In this document: piece by piece, positions 49,011-58,830 of the stretch
Numbering within the stretch: the stretch's first letter is position 1
Layout: each line of letters opens with the position of its first letter
NCBI GenBank assembly: GCA_949358305.1
Contig: CASHSZ010000105.1
Location: 62,001-126,000, forward strand
Direction: 5' to 3'
Source: Strigamia acuminata
Lineage: Eukaryota; Arthropoda; Chilopoda; Geophilomorpha; Linotaeniidae
Length of the DNA: 64,000 nt
Notes under the pieces: model-generated
What the model was told of the DNA's origin: nothing
Databases searched by the model: none
The model's input: the letters and a program-made list of their open reading frames with translations, nothing else
Made by a program: the position numbers and the translations under genes

Positions 49011-49213
49011 AACCCTTGACCGGTCACAAAACCCACCGAACACCGAAAAGCAACGAACAAAACGCGCTCGGTCGCACGAACTACTCGGCCAAAACAACAT
49101 CCGCAAATTCCGCATCACAGTCGCGATCAACGAAACAACGTATAGGCCGCCGTAATGTTAAAAAGCGGGACCCTTTCGCCCCCGACAAAATCCGCACACA
49201 TACCCCAAGGTTA
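49011..49213. other. Unassigned junction sequence
   Basis: About 200 bp between the 121-bp repeat and the gypsy breakpoint. It is mildly GC-rich; no gene or repeat is recognised. Confidence 0.4.
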
Positions 49214-50822
49214 AAAGTGCGAAGAATGGTTTCTGAGTTATACTCAAGTTTGGAATTAATGCAGCGTAAAATCCCACCATTCCAATAAAACGCTGAAGCT
49301 GTTTTATACTGGAAGGTGTCGGATATTTAACGATGGCTTCCACTTTATCACCGTTTGGGCTGTAATTCCCTTGGTTCATTGTAAATCCAAGAAAATGTAA
49401 GTTTTCCGGACAGAGAAATGATTTTGAAGGACTAGCCGTCAATTTACTTTCATCTAGTTTTGACAAGATGTCGTCTAAATGTTGCAAGTGTTCTTCAAAA
49501 GAATCACTAAAAATGATAATGTCATCCAAATAGGCGAGGGCCCATTTGTACTGAGCAGTACCAAGAACTTTATCCATCATTCTCTGAAATGCACTCGGTG
49601 CATTACATAATCCAAAGGGCATACGAGTGAACTGGTATGTTCCGTCAGATGTAGAGAAAGCGGTTTTCTTTTTATCGCTTGGTTTGAGCTTGATTTGATA
49701 ATAACCTTTGGTTAGATCTAATGTGGAAAAGAATTTTTTCCCACCCAAGCAAGCCAAGATCATTGATATTGATGGCATTTGATAGACATCTTTTATTGTA
49801 ATTTTGTTTAACCAGCGAAAATCGATGCACAGGCGATATCCACCGTCTTTTTTGGCAACAATCACAGGAGGGTTTTTATAGCTCCCTTCGCATGGTTCAG
49901 CCCAACCATCTCTTAACAATTCCGCGACCAATTCTCGATAAAGCTCTGCTTTTTTCGGATTCATAGGCCGGTCTTTGCATCGAAATGCTGGTGCATCGCC
50001 CGTTGGAATTGGATGTTCCAATGTTGGGTGACAGCCAGCTTTGCTACTAAACACATGTTTGTGTTTTTTCACAAGAGCTGTGATTTGAAATCTTTGTCTT
50101 GCTGATAAGTGACTTTTGGATAAGAGTTGCTCCTCCAAAGTCAATGTATCAACTGCAGATTCTTTCGATTCTGCAATCAAAGCTTCCCATTGATCTATTA
50201 CAGCATTCCCAAAATCTTCCGCTAATGGGGGATCATCAAAAGGAAAAGTTTCAGCAGGAAAGTCAATATGGAAATATTCTTTCTCTATCAAGTTAAGAAT
50301 AATCCTGTTTTTTATTATCCAAGAACAGCCTAACAAAATAAATTTAGAAGCTGATGGAAGTACTGTAAATTTTTCTGGAAATTCACCACCTCGCCACTTA
50401 AATGGTATAGTGATGGTTCCCATTGGTCGAGTTGGTCGGTCTCCAGTTAGCACAACTCTATTTCCTAAAAATGGAGTCATGTACTTGAAAAGGTCCAATT
50501 TCTTAAGCATTCCACCACTGATGTATTTATGAGTTGCCCCAGTGTCCATCAGAGCGGTTGCCTTAATACCATTCAAAGTTGTGTTGAGGTAGGGCATTGG
50601 TGAAATGCTTTTTCCTGTTTTCAACGCAACATTGACTTGGTCAGTTTCTGGTTTTGATGAGAAAACAATGCATGGGTTTGGTTCTTCTGATGATTTATCA
50701 TCAAACAGAGAATCATACATGTCTTCTTCCGATGGCATTAGAATTGTTGAAAGTGCGCAGTCGTCGATTACTCTAAAGTCTCCTCCGACTGCGACTCCTC
50801 GTTTCCCGTTGCCGAATTCCAA
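49158..50822 (-). pseudogene. Gypsy Pol, truncated after reverse transcriptase
   Basis: The pol frame overlaps gag by 55 nt in the -1 frame and has no ATG of its own at the overlap. An aspartic protease with DTGA (D93 counted from 50822) is followed by a reverse transcriptase containing YRLCIDFRWLN, STLDLTKGYYQ, MPFGLCNAPSAFQ and YLDD at residues 431-434, then the start of the connection domain (LHFLGF, LQRFIGMVGFY). Similarity stops at about 49214; the last about 18 codons to the stop at 49158 come from unrelated flanking DNA. RNase H and integrase are absent, so the copy cannot move by itself. Protease and reverse transcriptase frames are otherwise undamaged. Confidence 0.85.
50756..50807 (-). 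promoter_or_regulatory. -1 ribosomal frameshift signal between gag and pol
   Basis: On the minus strand the heptamer GGGAAAC (50807-50801) has the correct phase: GGA and AAC are zero-frame gag codons (codon boundary at 50806). A 7-nt spacer follows (50800-50794), then a perfect 8-bp stem CGCAGTCG/CGACTGCG (50793-50786 with 50763-50756) around a 22-nt loop that contains the gag stop. Slipping by -1 enters exactly the pol frame. GGGAAAC is a known slippery sequence of lentiviral gag/pol junctions. Confidence 0.8.
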
Positions 50823-52393
50823 CCGAATTCATTGGCCATAAACATCTGTTGTGCCAGATGAAGTTTGGTTGCCTCGATCAACTCGATGGTTGCCTTGGCG
50901 GATTCCTCCTTGTGCGGACAGTGTCGCTCAAAATGAGGGCCTCCACATCCCCAGCAACCGCCGGTTCGTGGTTTGTTTGCATAGTCCTTCAGCTTATTGC
51001 TGGGGACTAGCGATCGGTCTGTATTCTCCGTGCCTTTGGTTGCTGCTACAGCAGCATTTTTTGGTGCGGGAAATAGTGTTCGGTTATTGAGATTTCTCAT
51101 CCCAAAAGGAACAAATGTTTTTGGTTTCTCTGCAGCAGTGGCGGTCGCAGGTGTTACCGATTGCTGCGGAGTTTGTTTTGGTGGAAAAACAGTTTCTGTC
51201 TTTTCTACCAATGGAGTTGCTGAAACTACTGTCTCTTCGTTAAGGACAGAAGCTTCGGTGATTTCGCAGGCATGTTTTAATGATGCCCACGAGTTGTTAG
51301 CATGCAAAGCGGCTCGTGCCATGTCTTTAGCTGCTGGTCGCAGAATTGACAGCACTTTCCGAATTTGCTGGCTTTCATGCACCGGTATAGTAAGCTGTTG
51401 GTACAGCTTCTCAAGTCTGTTGACCACCTCCGCGGCCGATTCGTAAGATGCTTGTCTTACTTTTTCAATTTCAGCCAGCAACGCAGTGTCGCTTGGCTTA
51501 AATCGTCTTATGAATTCGTTTTCGAATTTCTGCCAAGATTCCTTATTAGCTGACGAGAACCATGTTCCCGCTTCGCCTCTAAAGAATTTGAATAGATGGT
51601 GTTGAAGCACCTGGTTTATGTAAGGATTTACATATTTCAAAGCTTTCTTCAGGTCGGTAAGAAAAGCCTTCGCTTTTGTTTTTTCCCCGTGAAAAGCTTC
51701 CATTCCAATTGCGTTGATATGTTTTGCCAAATCAATCGCATCTTTGGGTTTAAAATCACCCAATGGTTCGTCCACTTCCTGACCGATGGTGTTACCCCAG
51801 GCCAAAAAAGTCGGATCCATAGTAATTGCTTGTGGCGTTACGTTTTGCGTATTGCCGTTCACAATAACTGGCGTGTTTGAATGCGTGTGCGATACAGCTG
51901 TTTTTGCAGCTTTCGCCACTCTATCGGCTTCGACCATTGCATGGCCCGCCGCTGTTACGTTGTCCATGACTGACTTCTGTTGGGTTAACAGATCAGACAA
52001 TGTTTTTATCGATCGCAAATGCGTTCGATTTGTTATCTCCGCTTCTTTAAGACGGCTGGTTAGGTCGTCATTTTCCGCGTTGAATTCCGCTGATTGTTGC
52101 TTAAAAACACCAGCTTCGTGCTCGATTTCCACTGTACGGTTGGCCACTGCAAGCAGCGCGCTTTCCCATACAGCGTACGTGGTAATATTTTCAATTTTTA
52201 GATCGAAAATTTCACATGTCGTCTCAAGCATTGCTTGATCCAACGGTTTATTATTACCTTCATCCGTCATTTCTTCTTCGATTGTTGATTCAGATGATAA
52301 ATTGTTGAAATCGTTGTCGGAATCCTCGTTTGTTGCAGAAGTTTTAATTGCCGGTGACTCCACCGTTTTCTTGCCTGACCTCGTGTATGGCAT
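50768..52393 (-). CDS. Gypsy Gag, 541 aa
   Basis: The ATG at 52393 begins MPYTRSGKK. An acidic, partly coiled-coil N-terminal third is followed by a retrotransposon Gag (capsid) core, about residues 235-405, including LFKFFRGEAGTWF and FIRRFKP, which is typical for Ty3/gypsy. Near the C-terminus is one zinc knuckle, CWGCGGPHFERHC, with three instead of four residues before His. The stop is at 50768-50770. The frame is intact. Gag forms the particle in which reverse transcription occurs; Pol is reached by a -1 frameshift in the last 13 codons (see 50756-50807). Confidence 0.88.
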   Translation of the reverse strand: MPYTRSGKKTVESPAIKTSATNEDSDNDFNNLSSESTIEEEMTDEGNNKPLDQAMLETTCEIFDLKIENITTYAVWESALLAVANRTVEIEHEAGVFKQQSAEFNAENDDLTSRLKEAEITNRTHLRSIKTLSDLLTQQKSVMDNVTAAGHAMVEADRVAKAAKTAVSHTHSNTPVIVNGNTQNVTPQAITMDPTFLAWGNTIGQEVDEPLGDFKPKDAIDLAKHINAIGMEAFHGEKTKAKAFLTDLKKALKYVNPYINQVLQHHLFKFFRGEAGTWFSSANKESWQKFENEFIRRFKPSDTALLAEIEKVRQASYESAAEVVNRLEKLYQQLTIPVHESQQIRKVLSILRPAAKDMARAALHANNSWASLKHACEITEASVLNEETVVSATPLVEKTETVFPPKQTPQQSVTPATATAAEKPKTFVPFGMRNLNNRTLFPAPKNAAVAATKGTENTDRSLVPSNKLKDYANKPRTGGCWGCGGPHFERHCPHKEESAKATIELIEATKLHLAQQMFMANEFGWNSATGNEESQSEETLE

Positions 52394-52461
52394 TGACTAC
52401 AATGTGCCGGAGAACAGGTCCGCAGAAAACAAAATGGATGCAAAGGATTAGTTTGCGACCA

Positions 52462-53100
52462 ATTACGGATCAGCAACGTTGTGAAATTTAGCCATTCATG
52501 GGGGAGGGATTAGTGATGTCACTCCCCCCCATTATCCCCATAAATCACGTGATTGGTTCGAAATTTTCAGAAGTTATTTCCCAGAGTTCCAAAAAACTTT
52601 AGTTTCTCGAAATTCCAGAATTTCTGGAAAAATCTTAGGTTTCCACATGGTTTTCCTATTGTTTCCGGGTCGCCATCTTTGATTTTTGAAAAAAATCAAG
52701 AATTTTGACCACAAAAAGATCTGATTTTTCTGTTTTTGCAGAAAAACCAACTTTTCGAAAACAACAGAAGGTGATTTGTTTGGTACTAGAAGCCATAGAA
52801 CCAGATCATAAATGGTCTGATTCCAAAGAAACATGACTTTTGTACTTTGTAAAAGCACTCAAATCATGTCCCAAAAGCTTCGACATTACCAAACGAATGG
52901 TTTTTACCATTGTTAAAACAACGGTAAAGTGACACGCAAAAGCGTTAATTAATCCCACAACTTTATTGTTTTTGCAACAAAGAAGTAGAATACACAAAAT
53001 AACCCCACAACTTTATTGTTTTGCAACAAAGAAGTAGAATTCACAATTTAAAAAGAAGAAAGACAAGAAAAAATACAATGAAAAAATGATAAAAGATGTG
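52462..53100 (-). other. Region upstream of gypsy gag, possible 5' LTR
   Basis: It should hold the 5' LTR of the minus-strand gypsy element, but no second LTR exists for comparison. AATAAA-like signals on the minus strand (near 52970 and 53020) lie in a 50-bp tandem duplication (52951-53000, 53001-53049). AAGATGGCG (minus strand, about 52671-52679) resembles a YY1 core. No gene. Confidence 0.35.
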
Positions 53101-54890
53101 TGAAGTTCCCAAGAAAATCACCCCAAAACTTACAATTTTTAGCAGAAGTCTGCAGAAATAAACAGGGATATTACTAGTTCTCTCCTTCTGCCCCAAGAAA
53201 ATAGCAATTGCGCCCGCTCGCCTACGCTGAGGCCTTCACCTCAGTCTGCACGAGGCTGCCTTCTCGACAGAAACGTGCCTACACTGGAATGTCTGCTCAT
53301 CCCAATGAAGTGGTTGTTTGTTTGGGACAATCAGATATATTTTAAAAGTAGAAGGCAAACACACCTGTTGTCCCTAGTCTCCCTGGGTCCCACCCTTCAG
53401 CTGCCATCTCGAAGCCATATCACCTTCCATTTGGTGCTGTATACCGCCCGGCATGAAATACTTGTATTCAATTGCAATGATATCTACTGTCAGGTGTGGA
53501 GTCCAAGGAAACCATGAAAATAATAGATAGAGAAGTAAAAATTGAAGAGAAAGAAAAATGAAAAAAGTGTAAGTAAAAATATAAAGTTCCCAAATTGCAA
53601 AGATTGCTTTAAAACTGTGGTTCGAGCACAGTCTCTACACAACCAGTAACAACTCGAAAAGTTTAAAAAAAGGTGAATAAAATATTGAAAATAAAGTTAC
53701 AGGCTAGATTCCCAGTCTTTTTTCAAAGCTGGTAGCTACCTGAATATACAGATATCGTTCCTACGCCCTAACGAGCTCTCTGTATCATTCGGGCACTTCA
53801 CCATCGGTATCCCCGTACCTCCGGCAGCCCGCCCCGCTGTCCAAGTCCCAGTCTCCACAGTTCTTGGGTTGTGCGCAACAACTTGCAACTGTTTCTGACC
53901 AGTACTTGGGACAGGGTAGGAATTAGAACGGAATGAACTTGGTATTCCAGCACTTTGAGCGACCGCAGGGCAATTCAGAGCTAATGAATCGCCACAGCAA
54001 CCTCCAAGCCAGTTTTCCCATGCTTGCCAGCACTTCGCCGCTACCCAGATCCAATTTATTTGACCACCGCTCAGTGCATCCTGAGTAAGTCAAGGCAACT
54101 TCCCCGTAGTAGCGACCTGGATACCGGGTAATACCCCAGTCTTCAAAAGGTCTTGTGCTCAAAGCTCAGTTCATTGCAACGCTTCCTCGCCCGGCCCATA
54201 ATGGAACCATTGGCTGCAGTGTGGCAATTGGATTATGCCCGCATTGGTTTTAGCGTAACCGCCTATCCCCTGTGGGTTTTGGCTTGTTGGTGGCCACCAA
54301 CGCGCCTCCTCCTCTAATCAGGTTCAAAAACTCTGCAGTTATAGTGCCATTACTTTACATGGGCTTCGCACCAAGAAAATAAAAATAAAAGCAAGGTTCA
54401 GAATCATATTCCCCTCCCAACCACCCAGTTGTTTAAGCTGAGCTAGAGAGAAATAGGAGACTTTTGGAAAGTATGGCTAATGTAAGTCCCTGCTTGCCAT
54501 TACCCAGGCAAGCTGGACATGCACAGCCAAAACTTTTTGTCAAATCAGGGTCCAATGGTCAGCGATTAGCGGCCGTTTCGCTTGCTGACCCCCTGTCACA
54601 ACCATGACCAAAGAAGTTTCCCCCTCTTTTGAAAGAAAGGAGATTTGTCTAATATGGTGTTTTGCACCATCAGTAAACAAAAATTTTTCGCCAGAGAGTT
54701 CAAAATCTCGGACGGGCCCACAATTGTGAGTGTTCGGACGGACGCCACGTGGTCTGGGGAGGACCGCGAGGCGCTGGACGCAACACACACGATGATTCAA
54801 TCCACGAAATACAACAGAGACACAAGTTTAGGTTTTGGTTATTGCTTTATTGTTGTCTAGGGGTATGATATGGTGTCTCAAGGTGTATTT
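53101..54890. other. ORF-poor DNA with two GC-richer islands, not recognised
   Basis: AT-rich stretches alternate with GC-richer islands (about 53200-53520 and 53750-54350). The islands look composed like old interspersed repeats or structured RNA, but I could not match them to any rRNA, snRNA or SRP RNA I know. No coding frame is convincing. The phrase AAAGTTCCC or GAAGTTCCCAAG recurs at about 53104 and 53584. Confidence 0.4.
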
Positions 54891-55340
54891 CCCAAATGTA
54901 ATAGCGGTTTTGCCGCTATTCCTGATTCGACCACGTGGCACGGCAATCGGTAGATCGCCATGACACGTGAGATCGGTTATCGCAGTTTGTGCCGCGTCGT
55001 CGCGACGTTCTTTAGAAACGTGCGGCGAACACGGCGTGTTGGACGCTTAGGTCCCGACCGGCGACAGCATTGCTGCGTCGGTCCTTCGGGTCTCTCCTAC
55101 GATCGGCATTGCGAAGAAGGTCGGAACACGACCGTTCGCCATGCTGGTCAAGAATCAACTGTCGGGCTTCTGCGGGGCCCACCACTTCCGGAAGGGGCAC
55201 TTCCGGTTCCCAATTGGCCGGAGCCAATGACCAACAGCTCCACCTGGTGCGGGGGACCGCGCCAGGTCGCGCACGAGAAACACACGAGGTGCGCGAGAGC
55301 TGGGAAGCGCCGTGTGTTGCAGTGAAGTGACACAGCATGA
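54891..55340. other. CpG-rich island
   Basis: About 450 bp with many CpG between AT-rich neighbours. Overlapping frames exist on both strands but show no recognisable domain. It could be a promoter-associated island or part of an unknown repeat. The following 55341-55640 is AT-rich with no feature seen. Confidence 0.3.
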
Positions 55341-55646
55341 GTGGGCAGCTGGTCACAATACAGTAAAACTTTTAGCGATCTGCGATAACCTCCTTATGAG
55401 AATTATCATACAAGACAAATCTGGAGTAAACAAATAGATCGCAGGTGACCCACAAGGCCTCCGTAATCGGGAGTTTACTTATAAATAATAAACATAGCAA
55501 AGTTTGCCGAATCCATGGAGTGAGAACATTCCTAAGTTTAATACCTACTCAAACAAGACAAATAAACACTAAAAATAAACAATTTGCAGATTTTTGAAAT
55601 ATAACGAAGAAAAGAGCAGGTGGGTCTAAAACCTGTAAAAATTAAT

Positions 55647-56176
55647 TTATTCGAGGTCCGTGTGCAACTGTCGGCAATTCGTTCCTGCATTTTCGTCACG
55701 TATAAGTTGTCGTGATTCTGGATTGTCAACACAGTATCGCATTTGTTCTAAAACACCACCTATGTGGGCAGTGTCGTCATTCAGGCGAATATGGTAGGCT
55801 TGCACATCTGACAATTCTCCATCATCTGCTGAGCATAACAAGCCTAGAATATTAATTTGCATATATTTAAACATTACAATTTTACTTGGGGTAGCCTACA
55901 TTTGGCCATAGGTGAAGGCAATAATGATGGCGTAGTAAATCTTTGGCGGGACCGTGGTTGTGGTCCAGAAAATCTCTGAGAAAATCCATTTGTTACGGGT
56001 ACGGGTCGTGCTACGGGTAGTGATGGTAGAATTGCCGAACTAGGTTGCATGGAAGTGCCGTGGACGCTGTATATGTCTCCTTGCAAAAGGTTTGCAGCAT
56101 CGAACATACCATCAGTATCGTTCGGGAAATACTCTAATCCAGCCACGTCTGTCAAAAACAGCGTGTTTTCTTGGAT
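55647..56176 (-). CDS. Possible host gene, last two exons
   Basis: Minus strand. An exon at 56176-55900 follows an acceptor TCACAG and ends at a GTAGGC donor in phase 1. A 56-nt intron (55899-55844) ends TTCTAG. The last exon, 55843-55647, continues in matching phase and stops at TAA, which is itself part of AATAAA. Upstream, a GTAAGT donor at 56252 closes a short exon piece and gives a 76-nt intron (56177-56252); that piece has an in-frame stop in phase 0 and may be untranslated. The joined reading frame is about 157 codons: an N-terminal half rich in Ser, Pro and Arg, and a second half beginning near CLLC and rich in acidic residues. I do not recognise the product. It could also be a remnant of a mobile element. 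Confidence 0.4.
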
Positions 56177-56278
56177 CTGTGATTGAAAAGGATTTTAAAT
56201 AAATTATTTCAAAAAACAAATCAATGCAAAAACAAATAATTGCGATACTTACATGTTTGTCCCCACCACATTAAACAT

Positions 56279-56461
56279 TAAGGGGAATCAGAAAAGAAAT
56301 TTAAGTACTTAACTGGTCAAGTACTTAAGTGTGGATATGCAACTGAGCATGCCCACAACATTTTTAAAGTTTGTTTTTATACACTGGGCATGCTCAGTTG
56401 CATATCCACACTTAAGTACTTGATCAGTTAAGTACTTAAATTTCTTTTCTGATTCCCCTTA
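56279..56461. mobile_element. Foldback MITE, 179 bp, with TA target duplication
   Basis: Two 75-bp arms (56281-56355, 56385-56459) are inverted copies with one mismatch (74/75), around a 29-bp loop. Ends are AGGGGAATC and GATTCCCCT, flanked by TA on both sides (56279-56280, 56460-56461). The TA duplication is typical of Tc1/mariner-related elements. There is no coding capacity. It lies just upstream of the exon piece of the possible host gene. Confidence 0.9.
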
Positions 56462-56773
56462 TTGTTTCGTTACATGTAAGTGTGTAAGAATCCATTGTAG
56501 CGTGTATTTAACTGAAAAGGAATAATTCCAATGCCACGTGGTATATATATACGTTACAATACGTTACGAACGATCAAGATGCAACAATGTCATTGTCAAA
56601 ATCACATTGCTACTTCCACTTCAAACTGCAGTTTTTGTGCATCAAAACTGCATTTCTACACTGCATAGACAAATAAACTGCTGTTTTCCAATCAATTGCT
56701 GTTAAACTTGAAGTAAATAAAAATATATTCAAAGTTTACCAATCAATTTCTAAAGTCCTTGACTACAAGTGGA
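56462..56773. other. AT-rich spacer
   Basis: No gene, repeat or RNA recognised. It borders the candidate BEL LTR; the bases AGTGGA before 56774 could contain its target duplication, which cannot be checked. Confidence 0.4.
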
Positions 56774-57222
56774 TGTAACAGTTGAAACTCGCGTTGAAGT
56801 CCAAGATGGCGTTGGAGTATAAAGGAGCACGACCACACAGTTTTAGTTGAAAAAGCACACTGAGTTTATTCTATTCAAAAAAGGAAAAGGAAATGCAAAT
56901 GACACGGTTCACAGAACCAATCACAAGCATCCGTAAGATAGGGGAATGACGTGTTCGAGCAGAGGAATGCAAAGGGATTAAAAGGGATTAACAAGTTAAG
57001 ATTCCAATAAAAGAACAGGTCAACACATCTCAATGGAAATACAAAATACATTATAATATAAAAATGTAACATCGAAATCAAATACACAAATCAAATAAAA
57101 TCATAAATTCAATATTAAAAAATCACAAGTAAAAAATAGAAATATAAATCAACAATACTAATTTAAACAATATAAATGAAACTCAAATAATAATTCACGC
57201 GTAAAATCATCCGATTTTCACA
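56774..57222 (-). repeat. Candidate 3' LTR of the BEL/Pao element
   Basis: On the minus strand it starts TGTGAAAATC at 57222, overlapping the integrase stop codon, and ends GTTACA at 56774. AATAAA (minus) is near 56870. A YY1-like CCAAGATGGC is at 56801-56810. The boundaries are inferred from TG/CA ends and position only, because the 5' LTR is not visible. Confidence 0.45.
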
Positions 57223-58830
57223 CTGCCGGGCGGGGATCACTTGACTCTACTTCCAAACGCACAAGACGTTGTATCGGTCGACGTAAATGTTCTCCATTAG
57301 CGAGCACCATCTCACATGATCTGATTTTATTATCTCGACCCTGCTTAACTTCGACCACTCTACCCATCTTCCATTTTAGACGTGGTTTGAATGGTTCCTC
57401 AATTATAACGACGTCGTTCAACTGGAGTTCTCGCACGCCTGGTTTGCCCGTTTGAATTTTCAGATCCGTCAAATATTCCCGAGACCAACGATTCCAGAAT
57501 GAGAGCAACACACGCTGTTGGTAGCGCCATTGTCGAATGAATTGTTTCTGAGTTGGTTCGAGGCTGTCTGATGCTCCCGAGTCGGGTAGGTGAGTCAACA
57601 TCACACCGGTCAGAAAATGTGCGGGCGTAAGTGGCTCAATTTCGTTTGGATCGTCGTATACATATGTGATCGGTCTGCGATTTATTACTGCTTCGGTTTG
57701 CACAAGAAAAGTTCCGAGTTGGTAAAAGTTCAAGTGTGCCGAACCGATAGCTTTCCTTAAGCACCTCTTGACCGTCTGCACCATCCTCTCCCAGAACCCG
57801 CCCCACCACGGTCCGTTTGGGCCAAGTAATTTCGAAACGTCTCGTCCTTCGTGTGGTTTAAGAGTGAGGCGAGCTCTTTGTGGGCGCGGTGGAATGTAGT
57901 TCCGTTGTCGCTGTACATCGTTTTCGGAAGCCCTCGGCGACCAATAAAGCGCTTGAACGCTCCCAAAAAGTCTGTTGTTGCTAGCGAGGGCACCAATTCC
58001 AAATGGACGGCTCGAATTGTTGCACATGTAAATACAGCTACGTACGCTTTAGTTTTCCGTCCCTTCACTATTATTGGTCCCGCGAAGTCGACTCCGGTGA
58101 CTGCAAACGGTTGAGTTTTTGACGTCCTGTCGGCTGGGAGGGCGCCTGGCACTTCTCGCATCAGACGGCCGTTGATTTTTTTGCAGACGACGCATCGTTC
58201 CAACATCGTCTTCAAGGTCCTCCTTGCGGATGGTGTCCAGTAGTTTTCTCGAAATTTGGATAGCGTGGACGTCAGTCCGCAATGGAGGACCTGTAAATGT
58301 GAAAATCGCAAAATTAGTTCAGTCAGTTTGTGTTTAGGTGGCAAAATCAAAGGTTGAGTGGCAGTGGGCAAATCTCGCGATTCATGCAGTCTGTTTCGCA
58401 GCTCGATCAGTCCCATTTCGTTTAGTCGTGGATTCAGGTCTCGCAGTTTTGACTCTCCATGCACCACCGATTTGCCATTCCTCATTCCCTCGATCTCTCG
58501 GCCATAAACTTCCGTTTGCGCAATTTTAATCAAATTGAATTTCGCGCGTTTCAGCTCGGCTGCTTTCAATGGGCCTCGATCGCGTTGACTGGCATCTGCT
58601 TGTTGCTTTCCAGCATTGTCTGCGAACCTAAAAACCCATGCCAGCGTTCGGATTGCCTTTGACAGCGATCCAAACCTGTCAAACGGAAAAATATTAGTTG
58701 TTGTTGTTTGTACCGCCTCGACGTGAATTTCTGCAGTTTCTTCATCGTCTTGCTCCTCGACTGTATTCGATGGCGCTTTTGGCCAGTTCTGGCGACTTCC
58801 GCGCAGCCAGTCCGGTCCCTGCCACCAAAG
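57218..58830 (-). pseudogene. BEL/Pao integrase, frameshifted
   Basis: It directly continues the reverse-transcriptase frame after the TGA. There is an H/H and CVVC zinc-binding region (RFSHLQVLHCG, MLERCVVCKK), then integrase with D in GVDFAGP and D in YSDNGTTF. Around 57811-57825 the coding switches frame: the Glu-containing GPWWGGFWERMV and the C-terminal part (INRRPITYV, LTPAHFLTG, RWRYQQRVLLSFW) continue in another frame to the stop at 57218. The indel lies between the second Asp and the catalytic Glu, so no active integrase is expected. All three catalytic residues are still encoded. Confidence 0.85.

Larger units (their letters stand above)
49214..52461 (-). mobile_element. Ty3/gypsy retrotransposon, 5' half only
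   Basis: On the minus strand Gag and the protease/reverse transcriptase part of Pol are present. RNase H, integrase and the 3' LTR are missing because similarity to gypsy Pol ends near 49214. A possible primer site TGGTCGCAAACTAATCC is at 52461-52445, but the preceding bases do not end in the usual CA, so the LTR boundary is uncertain. Confidence 0.85.

Noticed and set aside
48614-49288. 224-codon plus-strand frame
   Set aside because: It runs through an F module, an inversion junction and a 121-bp tandem repeat; internal similarity in the product comes from these repeats.
53900-54200. Possible 5S rRNA or 28S rRNA fragment
   Set aside because: Only short phrases such as ACCGGGTAATACC look similar; no extended match to conserved rRNA segments could be found by eye.
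54540-55356. Overlapping frames of 80-120 codons on both strands
   Set aside because: No recognisable domain, overlap on both strands, and GC-rich composition that favours chance frames.
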